From: Prochlorococcus sp. AG-442-N17
GTDB taxonomy: Bacteria; Cyanobacteriota; Cyanobacteriia; PCC-6307; Cyanobiaceae
Assembly (NCBI GenBank): GCA_003212375.1
Contig: QCPY01000001.1
Span: 124,001 to 188,000, forward strand
DNA: 64,000 bases
Direction: 5' to 3'
The translations under genes and the position numbers were made by a program. This document shows, piece by piece, positions 54,226 through 64,000 of this stretch (positions are counted from its first letter, which is position 1; every line of letters starts with the position of its first letter). Below the pieces are notes generated by a model. It did no database searches. It was not told the origin of the DNA and saw only the letters and a list, made by a program, of their open reading frames with translations.

Positions 54226-55125
54226 TCAAAAAAGCCCTTTTTTAATTAAATCCAAATTATGCTCAAGCATTTTTATATAGGAACTAGCAGGCCCACTATC
54301 ATCAGATAATGAATCAACAAAAAGATTTCCTCCAAAATTAGCCCCAGTTTCGTTTGCAACAATCATTTGAGATTCGTTACTTACAGTACTTTCGCAAAAT
54401 ACAGATGGAACATTTTTTTCTTTAACTAGTGAGATTGTTCTTGACATTCTTTTGGGAGTAATTTGACTCTCAGCATTTACTGGCCATAAATAAACTTCCT
54501 CTAATCCATAATCATTTGTTAAATATGAAAAAGCACCTTCACAACTTACTAGATACCTACTTTTTTTATTTAAGTTATTAATAAAAAGAGAGAATTCTTT
54601 ATCTAATTTAAATAGTTTATCTTTATAAATTTTTCCATTTTCTTCAAATAATGTTCTCTTTGATGGCCTCAATTCTGATAAAGAATCCACCAGAATATCT
54701 ACGTATAGGATCCCTCTTTTTGGAGAAATCCAGGCATGAGGATTAGGTTTTCCTTTATAGAAATCTTCACTAATAAAAATAGGATCTAAATCTTTCGCGA
54801 CAGTAATTCTTTTAACTTTTAAATTAGAAACAAATTTTTCAGCCCATAATTCAAATCCAAATCCATTATCAATAAAAACAAAAGCATTAGAAGCATTTAC
54901 CAAATCGCTTGGAGTTGGTTGGTAGCCATGAACTTCAACTCCAGGTTTCGTTATTGATTTAACAATAAAATCATCTTTAGCGATGTTACTAATTATGTCT
55001 GCCAAAACAGTGAAACTTGCCAGTATTACTTCTTTACTTTCATTTTTTTTTGATATTCTCTTACATGAGCCTGAAGCAAGAGAAATAAGAAGTAACAAAC
55101 TTAAAAGAAGAAATTTTTTTTTCAT
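54226..55125 (-). CDS. Metal ABC transporter substrate-binding lipoprotein
   Basis: 299 residues. Lipobox A-S-G-S-C21 after an N-terminal signal gives an outer-leaflet lipoprotein of the ZnuA/MntC/TroA type. Ligand-like His in E-V-H-G-Y-Q-P-T and N-P-H-A-W-I-S-P, plus a Glu in C-E-S-T-V, sit where the cluster A-I metal site is expected. It captures Mn2+ or Zn2+ for the permease. 20 bases downstream of a DUF697 gene in the same direction. Confidence 0.92.
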   Translation of the reverse strand: MKKKFLLLSLLLLISLASGSCKRISKKNESKEVILASFTVLADIISNIAKDDFIVKSITKPGVEVHGYQPTPSDLVNASNAFVFIDNGFGFELWAEKFVSNLKVKRITVAKDLDPIFISEDFYKGKPNPHAWISPKRGILYVDILVDSLSELRPSKRTLFEENGKIYKDKLFKLDKEFSLFINNLNKKSRYLVSCEGAFSYLTNDYGLEEVYLWPVNAESQITPKRMSRTISLVKEKNVPSVFCESTVSNESQMIVANETGANFGGNLFVDSLSDDSGPASSYIKMLEHNLDLIKKGLF

Positions 55126-55145
55126 ATTTAACTTTCATGTTTGGA

Positions 55146-56480
55146 TTATGAACTAAAAGATAGTTTTTTAAGTGGTTTTCTAAGATCAGAAATAAATCCT
55201 TGCCAATTTATTTTTTCTTTTTCAAAAGCTTTTTCAACAATTTTCTCAGAATTTTTCTTTATAAAATCCAAATCAGGTTCTTCTACTCCTTTTGTTATTG
55301 CCATAAAATCAGCCAAAGAGCTTGATACTACTCTTGTTAAATAAGCAGCACTAACAGCCTGAAATGTTCCAGAAACAAGCCAATTTGGTCCATGTAATTT
55401 TGTTATGCCAATTAGAGTCTGTCCACTCCATTCAATAACTCCCTGCGCAATTGCAGTCTTTAAAATCTCTTTAGATATTTTATCTAAAATTTCAGGAGAC
55501 CAATTACATCCCCATATAGACTTAATTTCTTTAATCATTAATGAATTTATTACCGTCATTGCCATTACATCAATTGATGGGATAGGAGATAAGAAAACAG
55601 TTGACGCGACAAGAATTTGATTTTTTCTTTGTATACCTTTTAATTGGATTCTTCTTATCCCTTCAATTTCAGATTGCCATGCAATATGAAGTTCTTTTAA
55701 TAACCTTTTTTTTGTATTTTCAATATTTTTAGATGAACTTATGAAAAACTTTCTTAATGAAAAAGGTATATTTGTTATTTCATTTTTATTCACATCAAAG
55801 GTAATAATTTTATTTATGAATTCACTTGAAATTTGAGACTTTAGTTCTTCTATCTGATTTTTGGCTTCTATTTCGTCGGAAGTTAAAGCCACCAACCAGG
55901 TTGGCATATTTTTAGGAAACTTTTCCAGCCACAAAAAATCATTTGCTGACAAAGGCAAGTTTATAAAATACAAGATTGCATCACTCTTCAAAGCTTCTTC
56001 TGGAATAACTTGAGAAGAATTATATTTAGGCAATTTCTTGTATAAATCAAAGTCAAACTTATCTGCTTTAAAATGACTTTTCAAAACAGACTGACAACCC
56101 TGAAAATCTTTTTGTCCAATGCAACTTATTTTTTCTTTTTCACATCTATTAAGAATCGATTCAAGTATTTTTTGTCTTTTTGAATTCTGTTTTTCTAATT
56201 CATTTGTTGCTTCAAGATCTTCAAAAAAATTTAAATCTTCATTACATAGATTTATCCAACCATCTAAATTATTTGGCTCATTAAATTTAGGCTTATCATT
56301 CTTTAAGTAAAAATATCCCCCCAAACACAAAGCAAAAAATCCTATTGAGCCTCCTGCAAAATGAATTAAGTCGCTGACAAACCACTCCCCAAAACCTAAT
56401 AATAATAAAACAAAAATAAGATTTTTTTTCGGGAACTTTATGAAATCCTTTAAAAGGTTGTCTTTACTAATATCAAACAC
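55146..56480 (-). CDS. DUF697 membrane protein upstream of metal transporter
   Basis: 444 residues. Two N-terminal membrane segments (about residues 21-60), a charged middle with C-E-K-E-K-I-S-C-I-G-Q-K, then a C-terminal DUF697 region (residues about 280-430) with P-I-P-S-I-D-V-M-A-M-T-V-I-N and G-A/Q-A-V-S-A-A-Y-L-T-R-V. The GTPase seen in some DUF697 relatives is not recognisable here. Function unknown. First gene of a five-gene unit with the metal importer, 20 bases from the binding protein. Confidence 0.78.
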   Translation of the reverse strand: MFDISKDNLLKDFIKFPKKNLIFVLLLLGFGEWFVSDLIHFAGGSIGFFALCLGGYFYLKNDKPKFNEPNNLDGWINLCNEDLNFFEDLEATNELEKQNSKRQKILESILNRCEKEKISCIGQKDFQGCQSVLKSHFKADKFDFDLYKKLPKYNSSQVIPEEALKSDAILYFINLPLSANDFLWLEKFPKNMPTWLVALTSDEIEAKNQIEELKSQISSEFINKIITFDVNKNEITNIPFSLRKFFISSSKNIENTKKRLLKELHIAWQSEIEGIRRIQLKGIQRKNQILVASTVFLSPIPSIDVMAMTVINSLMIKEIKSIWGCNWSPEILDKISKEILKTAIAQGVIEWSGQTLIGITKLHGPNWLVSGTFQAVSAAYLTRVVSSSLADFMAITKGVEEPDLDFIKKNSEKIVEKAFEKEKINWQGFISDLRKPLKKLSFSS

Positions 56481-56645
56481 AATATTTTATTTTTCTAATT
56501 TTATTTTAATGCAAGTTGTGAATGAGAAAAGCGAAATTACATAAGTCGTTAATCAAAAGATAAATTTTTAAGGCTTTTAAAAAGATTTATTGCATAACAA
56601 GATGCTAAGTTAATAAACTATTTAAATAACTTAAGAAGCATTAAG

Positions 56646-57068
56646 ATGTCTAATTCAAATTTCGGCGATAATCCTGGACAAGAGAAATACAGAAGTCGTT
56701 CCAATAATGAAAGATCTAATTTCAGAGATAGATCAGGCGGCAGAAGAGACGGAGGAGGATTTCGCATAAGATTGAGTGATAACGAAATGAAAGCTGTCAA
56801 ATCAATACAAGAGACCTTTCAATTAAGGTCTACCGTTGCAGTTCTGGGTTTCTCTGTTAGGACACTTAGCGAAATGATCAAAGACGAAAAATTGATTGAA
56901 TCAATCACAGAATATGCAAAAAATCATAAAAACTCTTCTCCGAATAGACAATCACAAAATCCTTATGAGGAAAAGACAAAAACAACTCCTGACCCCTTTG
57001 CAAGACCAGTAAAAAATACATCAACTGAAGAGAACCAATCTAGCGAAGTAGAAGAGGATGGCAAATAA
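56646..57068 (+). CDS. Conserved-type basic/RG-rich small protein
   Basis: 140 residues in three parts: a glycine/arginine/asparagine-rich N-terminus (S-N-F-R-D-R-S-G-G-R-R-D-G-G-G-F, like an RGG region that could bind RNA), a folded middle at about 43-90 (I-R-L-S-D-N-E-M-K-A-V, then T-V-A-V-L-G-F-S-V-R-T-L-S-E-M-I), and an acidic tail. No family named. Its end overlaps trpS by 11 bases in a different frame, so the two are coupled. A GCAT(aacaag)ATGC inverted repeat lies about 40 bases upstream of its ATG. Confidence 0.65.
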   Translation: MSNSNFGDNPGQEKYRSRSNNERSNFRDRSGGRRDGGGFRIRLSDNEMKAVKSIQETFQLRSTVAVLGFSVRTLSEMIKDEKLIESITEYAKNHKNSSPNRQSQNPYEEKTKTTPDPFARPVKNTSTEENQSSEVEEDGK

Positions 57069-58074
57069 AAAAAGAATTCTTTCGGGAGTTCAACCAACTG
57101 GTGATTTACATATTGGTAATTGGCTTGGGGCCATAAATAATTGGGTTACGCTTCAAGATAAATATGAAACATTTCTATGTGTAGTTGATTTGCACGCAAT
57201 CACAGCTTCATATGATCCCAAAGAATTATCTAAGAACACTATTTCTACTGCAGCTTTGTACGTTGCTTGTGGAATAGATCCCAAAATATGCTCAATTTTT
57301 GTCCAAAGTCAGATTTCTGCACATTCAGAACTTTGTTGGATATTAAATTGCATGACCCCAATAAATTGGATGGAAAGAATGATTCAATTCAAAGAAAAAT
57401 CCATACAACAGGGAAACAATGTATCCATTGGATTATTTGACTACCCGATCCTAATGGCTGCAGACATTCTTCTATATGACGCTGACTTTGTACCAGTAGG
57501 TGAGGATCAAAAACAACATCTTGAACTTGCCAGAGATATTGCACAACAGAGAATTAATGCCAGATTTAGTAAAGATAAAAATATTTTAAAAATCCCTCAA
57601 CCAATAATCATGAAGAATGGATCAAAAATAATGAGTTTAATTGATGGGTCAAAAAAGATGAGCAAAAGTGATCCTAATGAGGGCAGTCGTATTAACTTAT
57701 TAGATGATCCTGAAATAATTACAAAAAAAATAAAAAGAGCAAAAAGTGACAGCTCTATTGGAATTGAATTTAACAACCCTGAGAGACCAGAATCTAAAAA
57801 TCTTTTGATGATTTATTCAATATTGTCTGGCAAAGAAATTTCTCAATGTGAAAAAGAATTCTCAGAGACTGGATGGGGAACATTTAAAAAATTAATTACA
57901 GAACAACTTATTGAATCACTAGAACCTATTCAGAAAAAATATAAATTATTAATTAATGATCCATATCAATTGAATAAAATCCTTGATGAGGGTAAGGAAA
58001 AAGCTGAAGATTTAGCAAATCAGACTTTAAAAAGAGTTAAATCAAAATTAGGATTCTTCGAAATGGAGAAATAA
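57058..58074 (+). CDS. trpS: Tryptophanyl-tRNA synthetase
   Basis: 338 residues, class I synthetase of the bacterial type. The HIGH-like P-T-G-D-L-H-I-G-N-W-L-G-A and KMSKS-like K-K-M-S-K-S-D-P-N motifs are intact, with G-E-D-Q-K-Q-H-L-E-L as the tryptophan-recognition region. It charges tRNA-Trp. It overlaps the preceding small gene by 11 bases and runs into thrS after three. Confidence 0.97.
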   Translation: MANKKRILSGVQPTGDLHIGNWLGAINNWVTLQDKYETFLCVVDLHAITASYDPKELSKNTISTAALYVACGIDPKICSIFVQSQISAHSELCWILNCMTPINWMERMIQFKEKSIQQGNNVSIGLFDYPILMAADILLYDADFVPVGEDQKQHLELARDIAQQRINARFSKDKNILKIPQPIIMKNGSKIMSLIDGSKKMSKSDPNEGSRINLLDDPEIITKKIKRAKSDSSIGIEFNNPERPESKNLLMIYSILSGKEISQCEKEFSETGWGTFKKLITEQLIESLEPIQKKYKLLINDPYQLNKILDEGKEKAEDLANQTLKRVKSKLGFFEMEK

Positions 58075-58077
58075 ATC

Positions 58078-59994
58078 ATGCCAATAATTACCTTACCTGA
58101 TGGTTCACAAAAGATTTTCGAAAAATCTGTAACTATTCTAGAAATTGCCCAGAGTATAGGCTCTGGATTAGCTAAAGCAACAATTGCTGGGAAAGTAAAT
58201 GATGTTCTTCTTGATGCAACTATTCCTATAAATACAGATTCCAAAGTTGTAATAATCACCTCAAAAGATAAAGAAGGAATTGAAATAATAAGACATTCCT
58301 TTGCTCACCTTATTGGTCATGCAGTTAAACAAATTTACTCTGATATTAAAATGGCAATTGGGCCTGTAATCGAAGATGGTTTTTATTACGATATTTTTTC
58401 TGAATACAGATTAACTCCTGAAGATTTAATAAAAATCGAAAATAGAATTAATAAATTAATAAAAACAAACTATGATGTTGAAATCTTACAAGTTTCTAAA
58501 AAAGAGGCAATTAAAACTTTTAAAGAAAGAGATGAGACTTTTAAATTACGAATAATTGAAGAAATTCCTGAAGAAGGTCTCATCAATTTATACAAACACG
58601 AAGAATATATCGACATGTGTAGAGGGCCTCATGTACCCAATACTAGACATTTGAGACACTTTAAATTACTTAAATTATCAGGTTCATACTGGAGAGGGAA
58701 TAGTGAGAATGAATCATTACAAAGAATATATGGAACTGCATGGGCAAAAGAAAAAGAACTCAATGACTACTTAACAAGAATTGAAGAAGCCGAAAAAAGG
58801 GATCATAGAAAACTTGGTAAAAAACATTCACTATTTCATATACAAGAAGAATCTCCAGGAATGATTTTTTGGCATCCAAATGGATGGACAATCTACCAGG
58901 TACTGGAAAAGTACATAAGAGAAATACTCAAAAAAAACGATTACTCAGAAATTAAAACCCCACAAGCTGTTGATAAATCACTTTGGGAAAAATCCGGTCA
59001 TTGGGAAAAATTTAGGGACGATATGTTCACTACTGCATCAGAAAATCGAACTTATGCAATCAAACCAATGAATTGTCCATGCCATATTCAAGTATTTAAT
59101 CAAGGTTTAAAAAGTTATAAGGATTTACCTATTCGTCTTGCTGAATTTGGTTCTTGTCACAGAAATGAGCCCTCTGGAGCACTACACGGCTTAATGAGAG
59201 TAAGAAACTTTACTCAAGATGATGCGCACATATTCTGTACAGAAGAGCAAATTCAAGAAGAGGTTTCAACTTTTATAGATCTTGTTTTCGAGGTTTATAA
59301 AACTTTTGGTTTTGATGAAATCATTATCAAATTATCAACCCGTCCTGAAAAAAGGGTAGGTAGTAAAGAGATTTGGGATAAATCAGAGGAAGCTCTTACC
59401 AAAGCTCTCGATAGTAAGAAACTAAAATGGGAACTCCAACCAGGAGAGGGGGCTTTTTATGGTCCAAAAATAGAATTCTCCTTAAAAGATTGTCTTAATA
59501 GAGTCTGGCAATGCGGCACTATTCAGGTTGATTTCTCAATGCCTATTAGATTGGATGCAACTTATGTAGATATTGATAATGAGAAAAGAAATCCAGTTAT
59601 GCTTCATAGAGCAATTTTAGGATCCTTTGAAAGATTTATCGGAATCTTAATTGAACAATATGAGGCAAAATTCCCAATTTGGATAGCGCCTCATCAAATA
59701 ATTTTATTGAGCATTACTGATAGAAATATTGAAAAGTGTTTAAAGTTTAATGAATTAATAAATAATAATGGTTACCGATCAAAAGTTGATGTTAGGAATG
59801 AAAAAATAGGATATAAGATAAGAGAGGCAACTTTAGGGAGAGTTCCTTTAATTGCAGTTATTGGGGATAAAGAAGAAGAAATTGATTCAGTCGCTTTAAG
59901 AGCTTTAGATGGAACAAATTTAGGAATTTTCGACCTACCCAATCTATACAAATTAATGGATGAATTAATAGAAAAAAAAGGTAGAACAGAATAA
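58078..59994 (+). CDS. thrS: Threonyl-tRNA synthetase
   Basis: 638 residues. TGS domain (1-62; L-P-D-G-S near the start), editing domain with H-x-x-x-H-A (S-F-A-H-L-I-G-H-A), catalytic core with the zinc ligands in M-N-C-P-C-H-I and H-x-x-x-D-D-A-H, and a C-terminal anticodon domain. It charges and proofreads tRNA-Thr. It lies between trpS and glk on the plus strand. Confidence 0.97.
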   Translation: MPIITLPDGSQKIFEKSVTILEIAQSIGSGLAKATIAGKVNDVLLDATIPINTDSKVVIITSKDKEGIEIIRHSFAHLIGHAVKQIYSDIKMAIGPVIEDGFYYDIFSEYRLTPEDLIKIENRINKLIKTNYDVEILQVSKKEAIKTFKERDETFKLRIIEEIPEEGLINLYKHEEYIDMCRGPHVPNTRHLRHFKLLKLSGSYWRGNSENESLQRIYGTAWAKEKELNDYLTRIEEAEKRDHRKLGKKHSLFHIQEESPGMIFWHPNGWTIYQVLEKYIREILKKNDYSEIKTPQAVDKSLWEKSGHWEKFRDDMFTTASENRTYAIKPMNCPCHIQVFNQGLKSYKDLPIRLAEFGSCHRNEPSGALHGLMRVRNFTQDDAHIFCTEEQIQEEVSTFIDLVFEVYKTFGFDEIIIKLSTRPEKRVGSKEIWDKSEEALTKALDSKKLKWELQPGEGAFYGPKIEFSLKDCLNRVWQCGTIQVDFSMPIRLDATYVDIDNEKRNPVMLHRAILGSFERFIGILIEQYEAKFPIWIAPHQIILLSITDRNIEKCLKFNELINNNGYRSKVDVRNEKIGYKIREATLGRVPLIAVIGDKEEEIDSVALRALDGTNLGIFDLPNLYKLMDELIEKKGRTE

Positions 59995-60005
59995 TTTTAA
60001 ATATT

Positions 60006-61043
60006 ATGAATTATCTCGCTTGTGATTTAGGAGGTACCAAGGTTCTTTTGGGGATATTCGAAAAAGAAATAAATGATGATTCGCCTAAGTTAATATTCAA
60101 AAAAAAATATGTATCTACGGATTGGGATTCCTTTGAACTAATACTAGAAGATTTTCTCGAAAATGAATGCAAAAATATTACTCATCCTTCTTCTGCATGT
60201 TTTGCCGTAGCTGGCCCTTTATCTAACAATAAAGCAAAAATCATCAACTTGTCATGGAATATTTCTGGAAATGCATTACAGAACAAATTTAATTTCAAAA
60301 GCTGCGAGCTAATAAATGATTTCGCAGTCCAAATTTATGGAATACCTCATTTAAAAAAAAATCAATATATTACCATCCAAAATGGAGAATGTTTTGAAGG
60401 TAGCAACAATGATATTCATGCTATTGTTGGTGCTGGGACAGGTTTGGGCGTTGCAAGAGGCATAATATCAGACAGTAATATAAAAGTTTTAGCTAGTGAG
60501 GGTGGACATGTTGAATATTCGCCAAAGTCAAAATTAGAATGGGATTTAAAAATTTGGCTTAAAAACTCTCTAAATGTTGAGAGGATTTCTTGTGAGAGAA
60601 TTATTAGCGGCACTGGTTTATCAAGAATTGCGGAATGGAGACTAAGCAAATCGGATGCCCAAAGACATCCTCTTCAAAATTATTTTCAAGAGATAGAAAT
60701 TTCTGATGATGTAAGAAAAAAACTACCTGAGAAAATTTGTAATCTTTCAAAAGAAGGGGATCAGTTAATGGCCGAGGTAGAGAGGATATGGTTAAGTGCT
60801 TATGCTTCTTTCTTGGGAGATGTTGCTCTTCAAGAATTATGCTTCGGAGGTTTATGGATCTCTGGAGGGACAGCCCCAAAACATTTAAGAAACTTTAAAT
60901 CAGATTTATTTATGAAACAATTTTCAGATAAGGGAAGATTAAAAGATATTCTTAAAAATATACCTGTGAGCGTAATCTTAGATGAAGAGTTTGGATTATT
61001 TAGTGCAGCCTGCAGAGCAAAAATGCTTTTACAAATAAGATAA
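60006..61043 (+). CDS. glk: Glucokinase
   Basis: 345 residues, Glk-family. Phosphate-binding D-L-G-G-T-K-V-L-L-G near residue 7, A-V-A-G-P-L-S, I-N-D-F-A-V, G-A-G-T-G-L-G-V-A-R and the glucose-site E-G-G-H-V-E-Y-S are typical. Phosphorylates glucose, feeding glycogen/sucrose-derived sugar into central metabolism. 11 bases after thrS and 8 before thrB. Confidence 0.92.
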   Translation: MNYLACDLGGTKVLLGIFEKEINDDSPKLIFKKKYVSTDWDSFELILEDFLENECKNITHPSSACFAVAGPLSNNKAKIINLSWNISGNALQNKFNFKSCELINDFAVQIYGIPHLKKNQYITIQNGECFEGSNNDIHAIVGAGTGLGVARGIISDSNIKVLASEGGHVEYSPKSKLEWDLKIWLKNSLNVERISCERIISGTGLSRIAEWRLSKSDAQRHPLQNYFQEIEISDDVRKKLPEKICNLSKEGDQLMAEVERIWLSAYASFLGDVALQELCFGGLWISGGTAPKHLRNFKSDLFMKQFSDKGRLKDILKNIPVSVILDEEFGLFSAACRAKMLLQIR

Positions 61044-61051
61044 TTTTTTAT

Positions 61052-61999
61052 ATGCCTTATCCAGAAGTAGGAAAAAAGATAATAGTAACAGTTCCTTCCA
61101 CAACTGCAAATCTAGGCCCTGGGTTCGATTGCCTTGGCGCAGCTTTAGATCTACACAACGAATTTATTTTTACAAGAATAAGTGGAGGTGGGGATAGATT
61201 TGATCTGATAATGGAGAGTACAGATGGTAATCACTTAAGAGGAGGGCCAGAAAATTTAGTTTTTAGGGCTGCACAGAAAGTATGGGAAAGTGCAAATATT
61301 GAACCTTTCGCTCTTGAAGCTAGAGTAAAATTGGCAGTTCCCCCCGCTCGCGGACTAGGGAGTAGTGCTACAGCAATAGTTGCAGGACTAATAGGTGCAA
61401 ATGCAATTATGAACTCCCCTTTGCCCAAAGAAAAACTTTTAGAACTTGCAATTGATATAGAGGGTCATCCTGATAATGTTGTTCCTTCTCTATTGGGAGG
61501 CCTTTGTTTAACAGCCAGGTCATCTTCTCAAAGATGGAGAATAATTAGATGTGAATGGCATGAATCCATTAAAGCTGTAGTGGCAATACCTGCTATACGT
61601 CTTAGTACAAGCGAAGCAAGGAGAGTAATGCCGAAGAATGTTCCAATATCTGATGCAGTTACAAACATGGGGGCACTTACTCTATTAATAAATGGATTAA
61701 AGACAGGTAATCAAGAATTAATAAAAGAGGGTATGTTTGACAAATTACATGAACCATATAGATGGAAGCTTATTAAAGGCGGATTAGAAGTTAAGGATGC
61801 CGCAATAGGAGCTGGTGCTTTAGGCTGTGCAATTAGTGGAGCAGGACCAAGTATCTTAGCTTTGTGTAATCAGGATAATGGCAGAGCAGTCAGTCAAGCC
61901 ATGGTAAAAGCTTGGGAAAAAGAAGGAGTTGCGAGTAGAGCGCCATTTTTAAACCTCCAAACAACAGGGAGTCAATTTAAAGACATTTCTAGTAAGTAG
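61052..61999 (+). CDS. thrB: Homoserine kinase
   Basis: 315 residues, GHMP kinase. P-S-T-T-A-N-L-G-P-G-F-D near residue 13 and the ATP loop P-P-A-R-G-L-G-S-S-A-T-A at about 100 are intact, with I-S-G-A-G-P-S near the C-terminus. It makes O-phosphohomoserine for threonine, competing with the metA product route at 13 kb for the same homoserine. Fourth gene of the trpS-thrS-glk-thrB run. Confidence 0.95.
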   Translation: MPYPEVGKKIIVTVPSTTANLGPGFDCLGAALDLHNEFIFTRISGGGDRFDLIMESTDGNHLRGGPENLVFRAAQKVWESANIEPFALEARVKLAVPPARGLGSSATAIVAGLIGANAIMNSPLPKEKLLELAIDIEGHPDNVVPSLLGGLCLTARSSSQRWRIIRCEWHESIKAVVAIPAIRLSTSEARRVMPKNVPISDAVTNMGALTLLINGLKTGNQELIKEGMFDKLHEPYRWKLIKGGLEVKDAAIGAGALGCAISGAGPSILALCNQDNGRAVSQAMVKAWEKEGVASRAPFLNLQTTGSQFKDISSK

Positions 62000-62079
62000 T
62001 TTTACTTAGGCAATTTTAATGTTATAGTCTCAAGCTAGAACAACTTCAACTAGAATAAAAAAATTATTCATTGGTATTG

Positions 62080-63621
62080 ATGAATTTAGAATCTTTTCCT
62101 TGGCTATCCTCTATTGTTTTATTACCCTTAGTTGGGGCATTGATAATGCCTTTCTTAAGTTCTAAGGAAGGGGAAGATAATAAACTCCCAAGAAATATCT
62201 CATTAGGTTTTTTATTCATAGATTTTTTACTAATAATAGGAGTTCTTTCCCAAAAATTTGATACTACAAATAGCTCTCTACAACTTGTTGAGAGAGCAAC
62301 TTGGCTACCCTCAATAGGCTTAGAATGGTCACTTGGAGTAGATGGGTTATCTGCACCATTAGTAGCTTTAAGTGGATTAATTACTTTCTTATCAGCTGCA
62401 GCTAGTTGGAAGATAAAGAAAAAATCTAATCTATATTTTGCTCTTTTATTAGTTCAAGCTTCAGCTCAGGCACTAGTTTTCCTTTCACAAGATTTCTTGT
62501 TATTTTTCTTGGCCTGGGAATTAGAATTAGTTCCTGTTTATCTTTTAATTGCTATTTGGGGAGGAAATAAAAAATTATATGCAGCTACAAAATTTATCCT
62601 TTATACAGCTCTAGCTTCTCTACTAATACTTATAAGTGGGCTAGCACTTGCATTGAGTGGTAATACTTTTACCCTAAATCTTACAGATTTAACAAGTAAA
62701 CATGTAACTGGCAGCCTCGCATTATTATCTTATCTGGGATTTTTAATAGGATTTGGAGTCAAACTTCCCATTTTCCCTTTACACACATGGTTACCTGACG
62801 CTCATGGGGAAGCTAACGCACCTGTATCAATGCTATTGGCTGGAATCCTTTTGAAAATGGGTGGCTATGCACTTCTAAGATTTAATGTGCAAATATTACC
62901 TGAAGTTCATTTAAAACTTGCACCAGCTTTAATAATTCTTGGAATAATTAACATAATTTACGGCGCTTTAAATGCATTTGCTCAAGATAATGTAAAAAGA
63001 AGAATTGCATGCAGTTCGGTAAGTCATATGGGATTTGTCCTTCTAGGAATTGGAGCAGTTGATGCTTTAGGTATAAGTGGCGCAATGCTTCAAATGATTA
63101 GTCATGGTCTAATAGCTGCTGCTATGTTCTTTGTAACTGGATCTTTTTATGAGAGAACAAATACCCTCTCAATTCCTAATATGGGCGGATTAGCTAAAGT
63201 TTTACCCATTACTTTTGCTTTTTTCCTTGCCAGCTCATTAGCATCACTTGCTCTACCTGGGATGAGCGGCTTCATAAGTGAAATTACAGTATTTTTAGGA
63301 ATCACTAGTCAAGAAGGCTTCACCTCACTATTTAGATCAATAACTATCCTGATAGCTGCTATAGGTCTAGTTTTAACGCCCATATACCTTCTTTCAATGT
63401 GCAGAAGAGTATTCTTTGGCCCTAGAATTCCTGCATTAGCCACGGTTAAAGAGATGAATGGGAGAGAATTAACGATAGGTTTTAGTTTATTGTTGCCTAC
63501 TTTAGTAATAGGTTTTTGGCCTAAAATAGCGATAAATTTATACGAATCTTCAACTGATGCTCTCAGTCAACAGCTAACTTTAGCTAAATTGATAGGCGTA
63601 ATTACAACATTAGTTAATTAA
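62080..63621 (+). CDS. ndhD: NDH-1 subunit NdhD
   Basis: About 513 residues from ATG 62080 (an in-frame TTG at 62071 is possible). Fourteen-odd membrane segments with the NuoM-type pattern: [27 protein letters not shown], and H-x-[11 protein letters not shown]. It is a proton-pumping antiporter-like subunit of the cyanobacterial NDH-1 complex in the thylakoid, acting in respiration and cyclic electron flow; other paralogues (NdhD1-D4) differ in CO2 uptake role, which the sequence alone does not settle. Confidence 0.93.
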   Translation: MNLESFPWLSSIVLLPLVGALIMPFLSSKEGEDNKLPRNISLGFLFIDFLLIIGVLSQKFDTTNSSLQLVERATWLPSIGLEWSLGVDGLSAPLVALSGLITFLSAAASWKIKKKSNLYFALLLVQASAQALVFLSQDFLLFFLAWELELVPVYLLIAIWGGNKKLYAATKFILYTALASLLILISGLALALSGNTFTLNLTDLTSKHVTGSLALLSYLGFLIGFGVKLPIFPLHTWLPDAHGEANAPVSMLLAGILLKMGGYALLRFNVQILPEVHLKLAPALIILGIINIIYGALNAFAQDNVKRRIACSSVSHMGFVLLGIGAVDALGISGAMLQMISHGLIAAAMFFVTGSFYERTNTLSIPNMGGLAKVLPITFAFFLASSLASLALPGMSGFISEITVFLGITSQEGFTSLFRSITILIAAIGLVLTPIYLLSMCRRVFFGPRIPALATVKEMNGRELTIGFSLLLPTLVIGFWPKIAINLYESSTDALSQQLTLAKLIGVITTLVN

Positions 63622-63634
63622 ATTATTTTATTAA

Positions 63635-64000
63635 ATGGAAAATTCAATTTTTAATTATGGAGAATTACCAGAATTTAAAATTTTTACTCCCGCAAATATC
63701 AGGAACCAATTTCCATTAGTACTACAAAAGATTGCCGAAGATTTTAAAAACATCGAGAAAAATTTATCCAATTATTTGATGCATAATGATTTAAATTGGG
63801 ATAAAGTAATAAATCCTATAAATGAAGTCAATGAAATTCTTAGATGGAGTTGGGGAGTAATTAGTCACCTAAATGCCGTAAGTAATTCTGAAAGTCTTAG
63901 AGATATTTATTCAAAATTTCTTCCCGAAATAATTAGCTTAAGTAATAAATTTGGGCAAAGTAAAATAATCTATAATTCTCTAGTCAAACTTAAGGATACA
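63635..64000 (+). CDS. prlC: M3-family oligopeptidase A-like (partial)
   Basis: The first 122 codons of a gene run off the window. The N-terminus (F-T-P-A-N-I-R-N-Q-F-P-L-V-L, then W-D-K-V-I-N-P and W-G-V-I-S-H-L-N-A-V, N-S-E-S-L-R-D) matches oligopeptidase A/PrlC. The HEXXH zinc site would be downstream and cannot be checked. It starts 13 bases after ndhD. Confidence 0.8.
   Translation, partial: MENSIFNYGELPEFKIFTPANIRNQFPLVLQKIAEDFKNIEKNLSNYLMHNDLNWDKVINPINEVNEILRWSWGVISHLNAVSNSESLRDIYSKFLPEIISLSNKFGQSKIIYNSLVKLKDT

Noticed and set aside
55405-55620. 71-residue plus-strand ORF opposite the DUF697 gene
   Set aside because: Antisense shadow inside a recognised domain.

Overview
The window looks like a chromosomal segment of a high-light-adapted Prochlorococcus (marine picocyanobacterium). 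This rests on very AT-rich sequence, frequent TTG starts, very short intergenic spaces, and a gene set that fits that lineage: one Pcb chlorophyll a/b antenna protein, a CrtL-type lycopene cyclase, NdhD, solanesyl diphosphate synthase, MenB/MenD and GlgA. No rRNA, complete tRNA, CRISPR array or transposase was found.

Bases 1 to about 2.1 kb are the accessory part. Several tiny genes abut end to start. Three share a basic C-terminal tail (G-x-R-G-G-x-Y ... P-Y-R-x-Y-F), most starts fall into two near-identical types (ATGGATAA or ATGAAACG), and one encodes a PD-(D/E)XK nuclease-like protein. A 22-bp direct repeat lies at both ends. This is the best candidate for an undescribed system. From 2.2 to 8.7 kb follow small membrane or secreted proteins, a Tic20-like protein, a glyoxalase, a ribbon-helix-helix regulator with a phased operator-like array and a partner gene, a lumenal-type pentapeptide protein, a GMC oxidoreductase and a DUF2811 protein. 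A gene-free stretch at 8.7-9.0 kb carries three DnaA-box-like 9-mers.

From 9.0 to 30 kb: a CbiX-type chelatase with a nine-histidine run, an FAD oxidase, a SulP anion transporter, a methionine pair (MetA with an acetyl-CoA-type residue, plus MetY), a GpsA-like protein divergent from a StpA-like phosphatase and ArsS, a Fur-family regulator, an isochorismatase-like hydrolase, an MscS channel, two SDRs flanking lycopene cyclase, a GIY-YIG membrane protein, a GST, a glutamate-symporter-like protein and pcb.

From 30 to 64 kb the content is mostly housekeeping: hisS, a DnaQ-like exonuclease, acs, a prenyl transferase, a nitrilase/amidase/murI cluster coupled by ATGA overlaps, comB, aroA, an MnmC-like methyltransferase, glmU, a menD-menB-glgA-murF run, lepB, a metal ABC transporter operon that also contains DUF697 and DUF4336 proteins, trpS, thrS, glk, thrB, ndhD and the start of an M3 oligopeptidase gene. 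Gene names come from motif recognition by eye; no database search was run.
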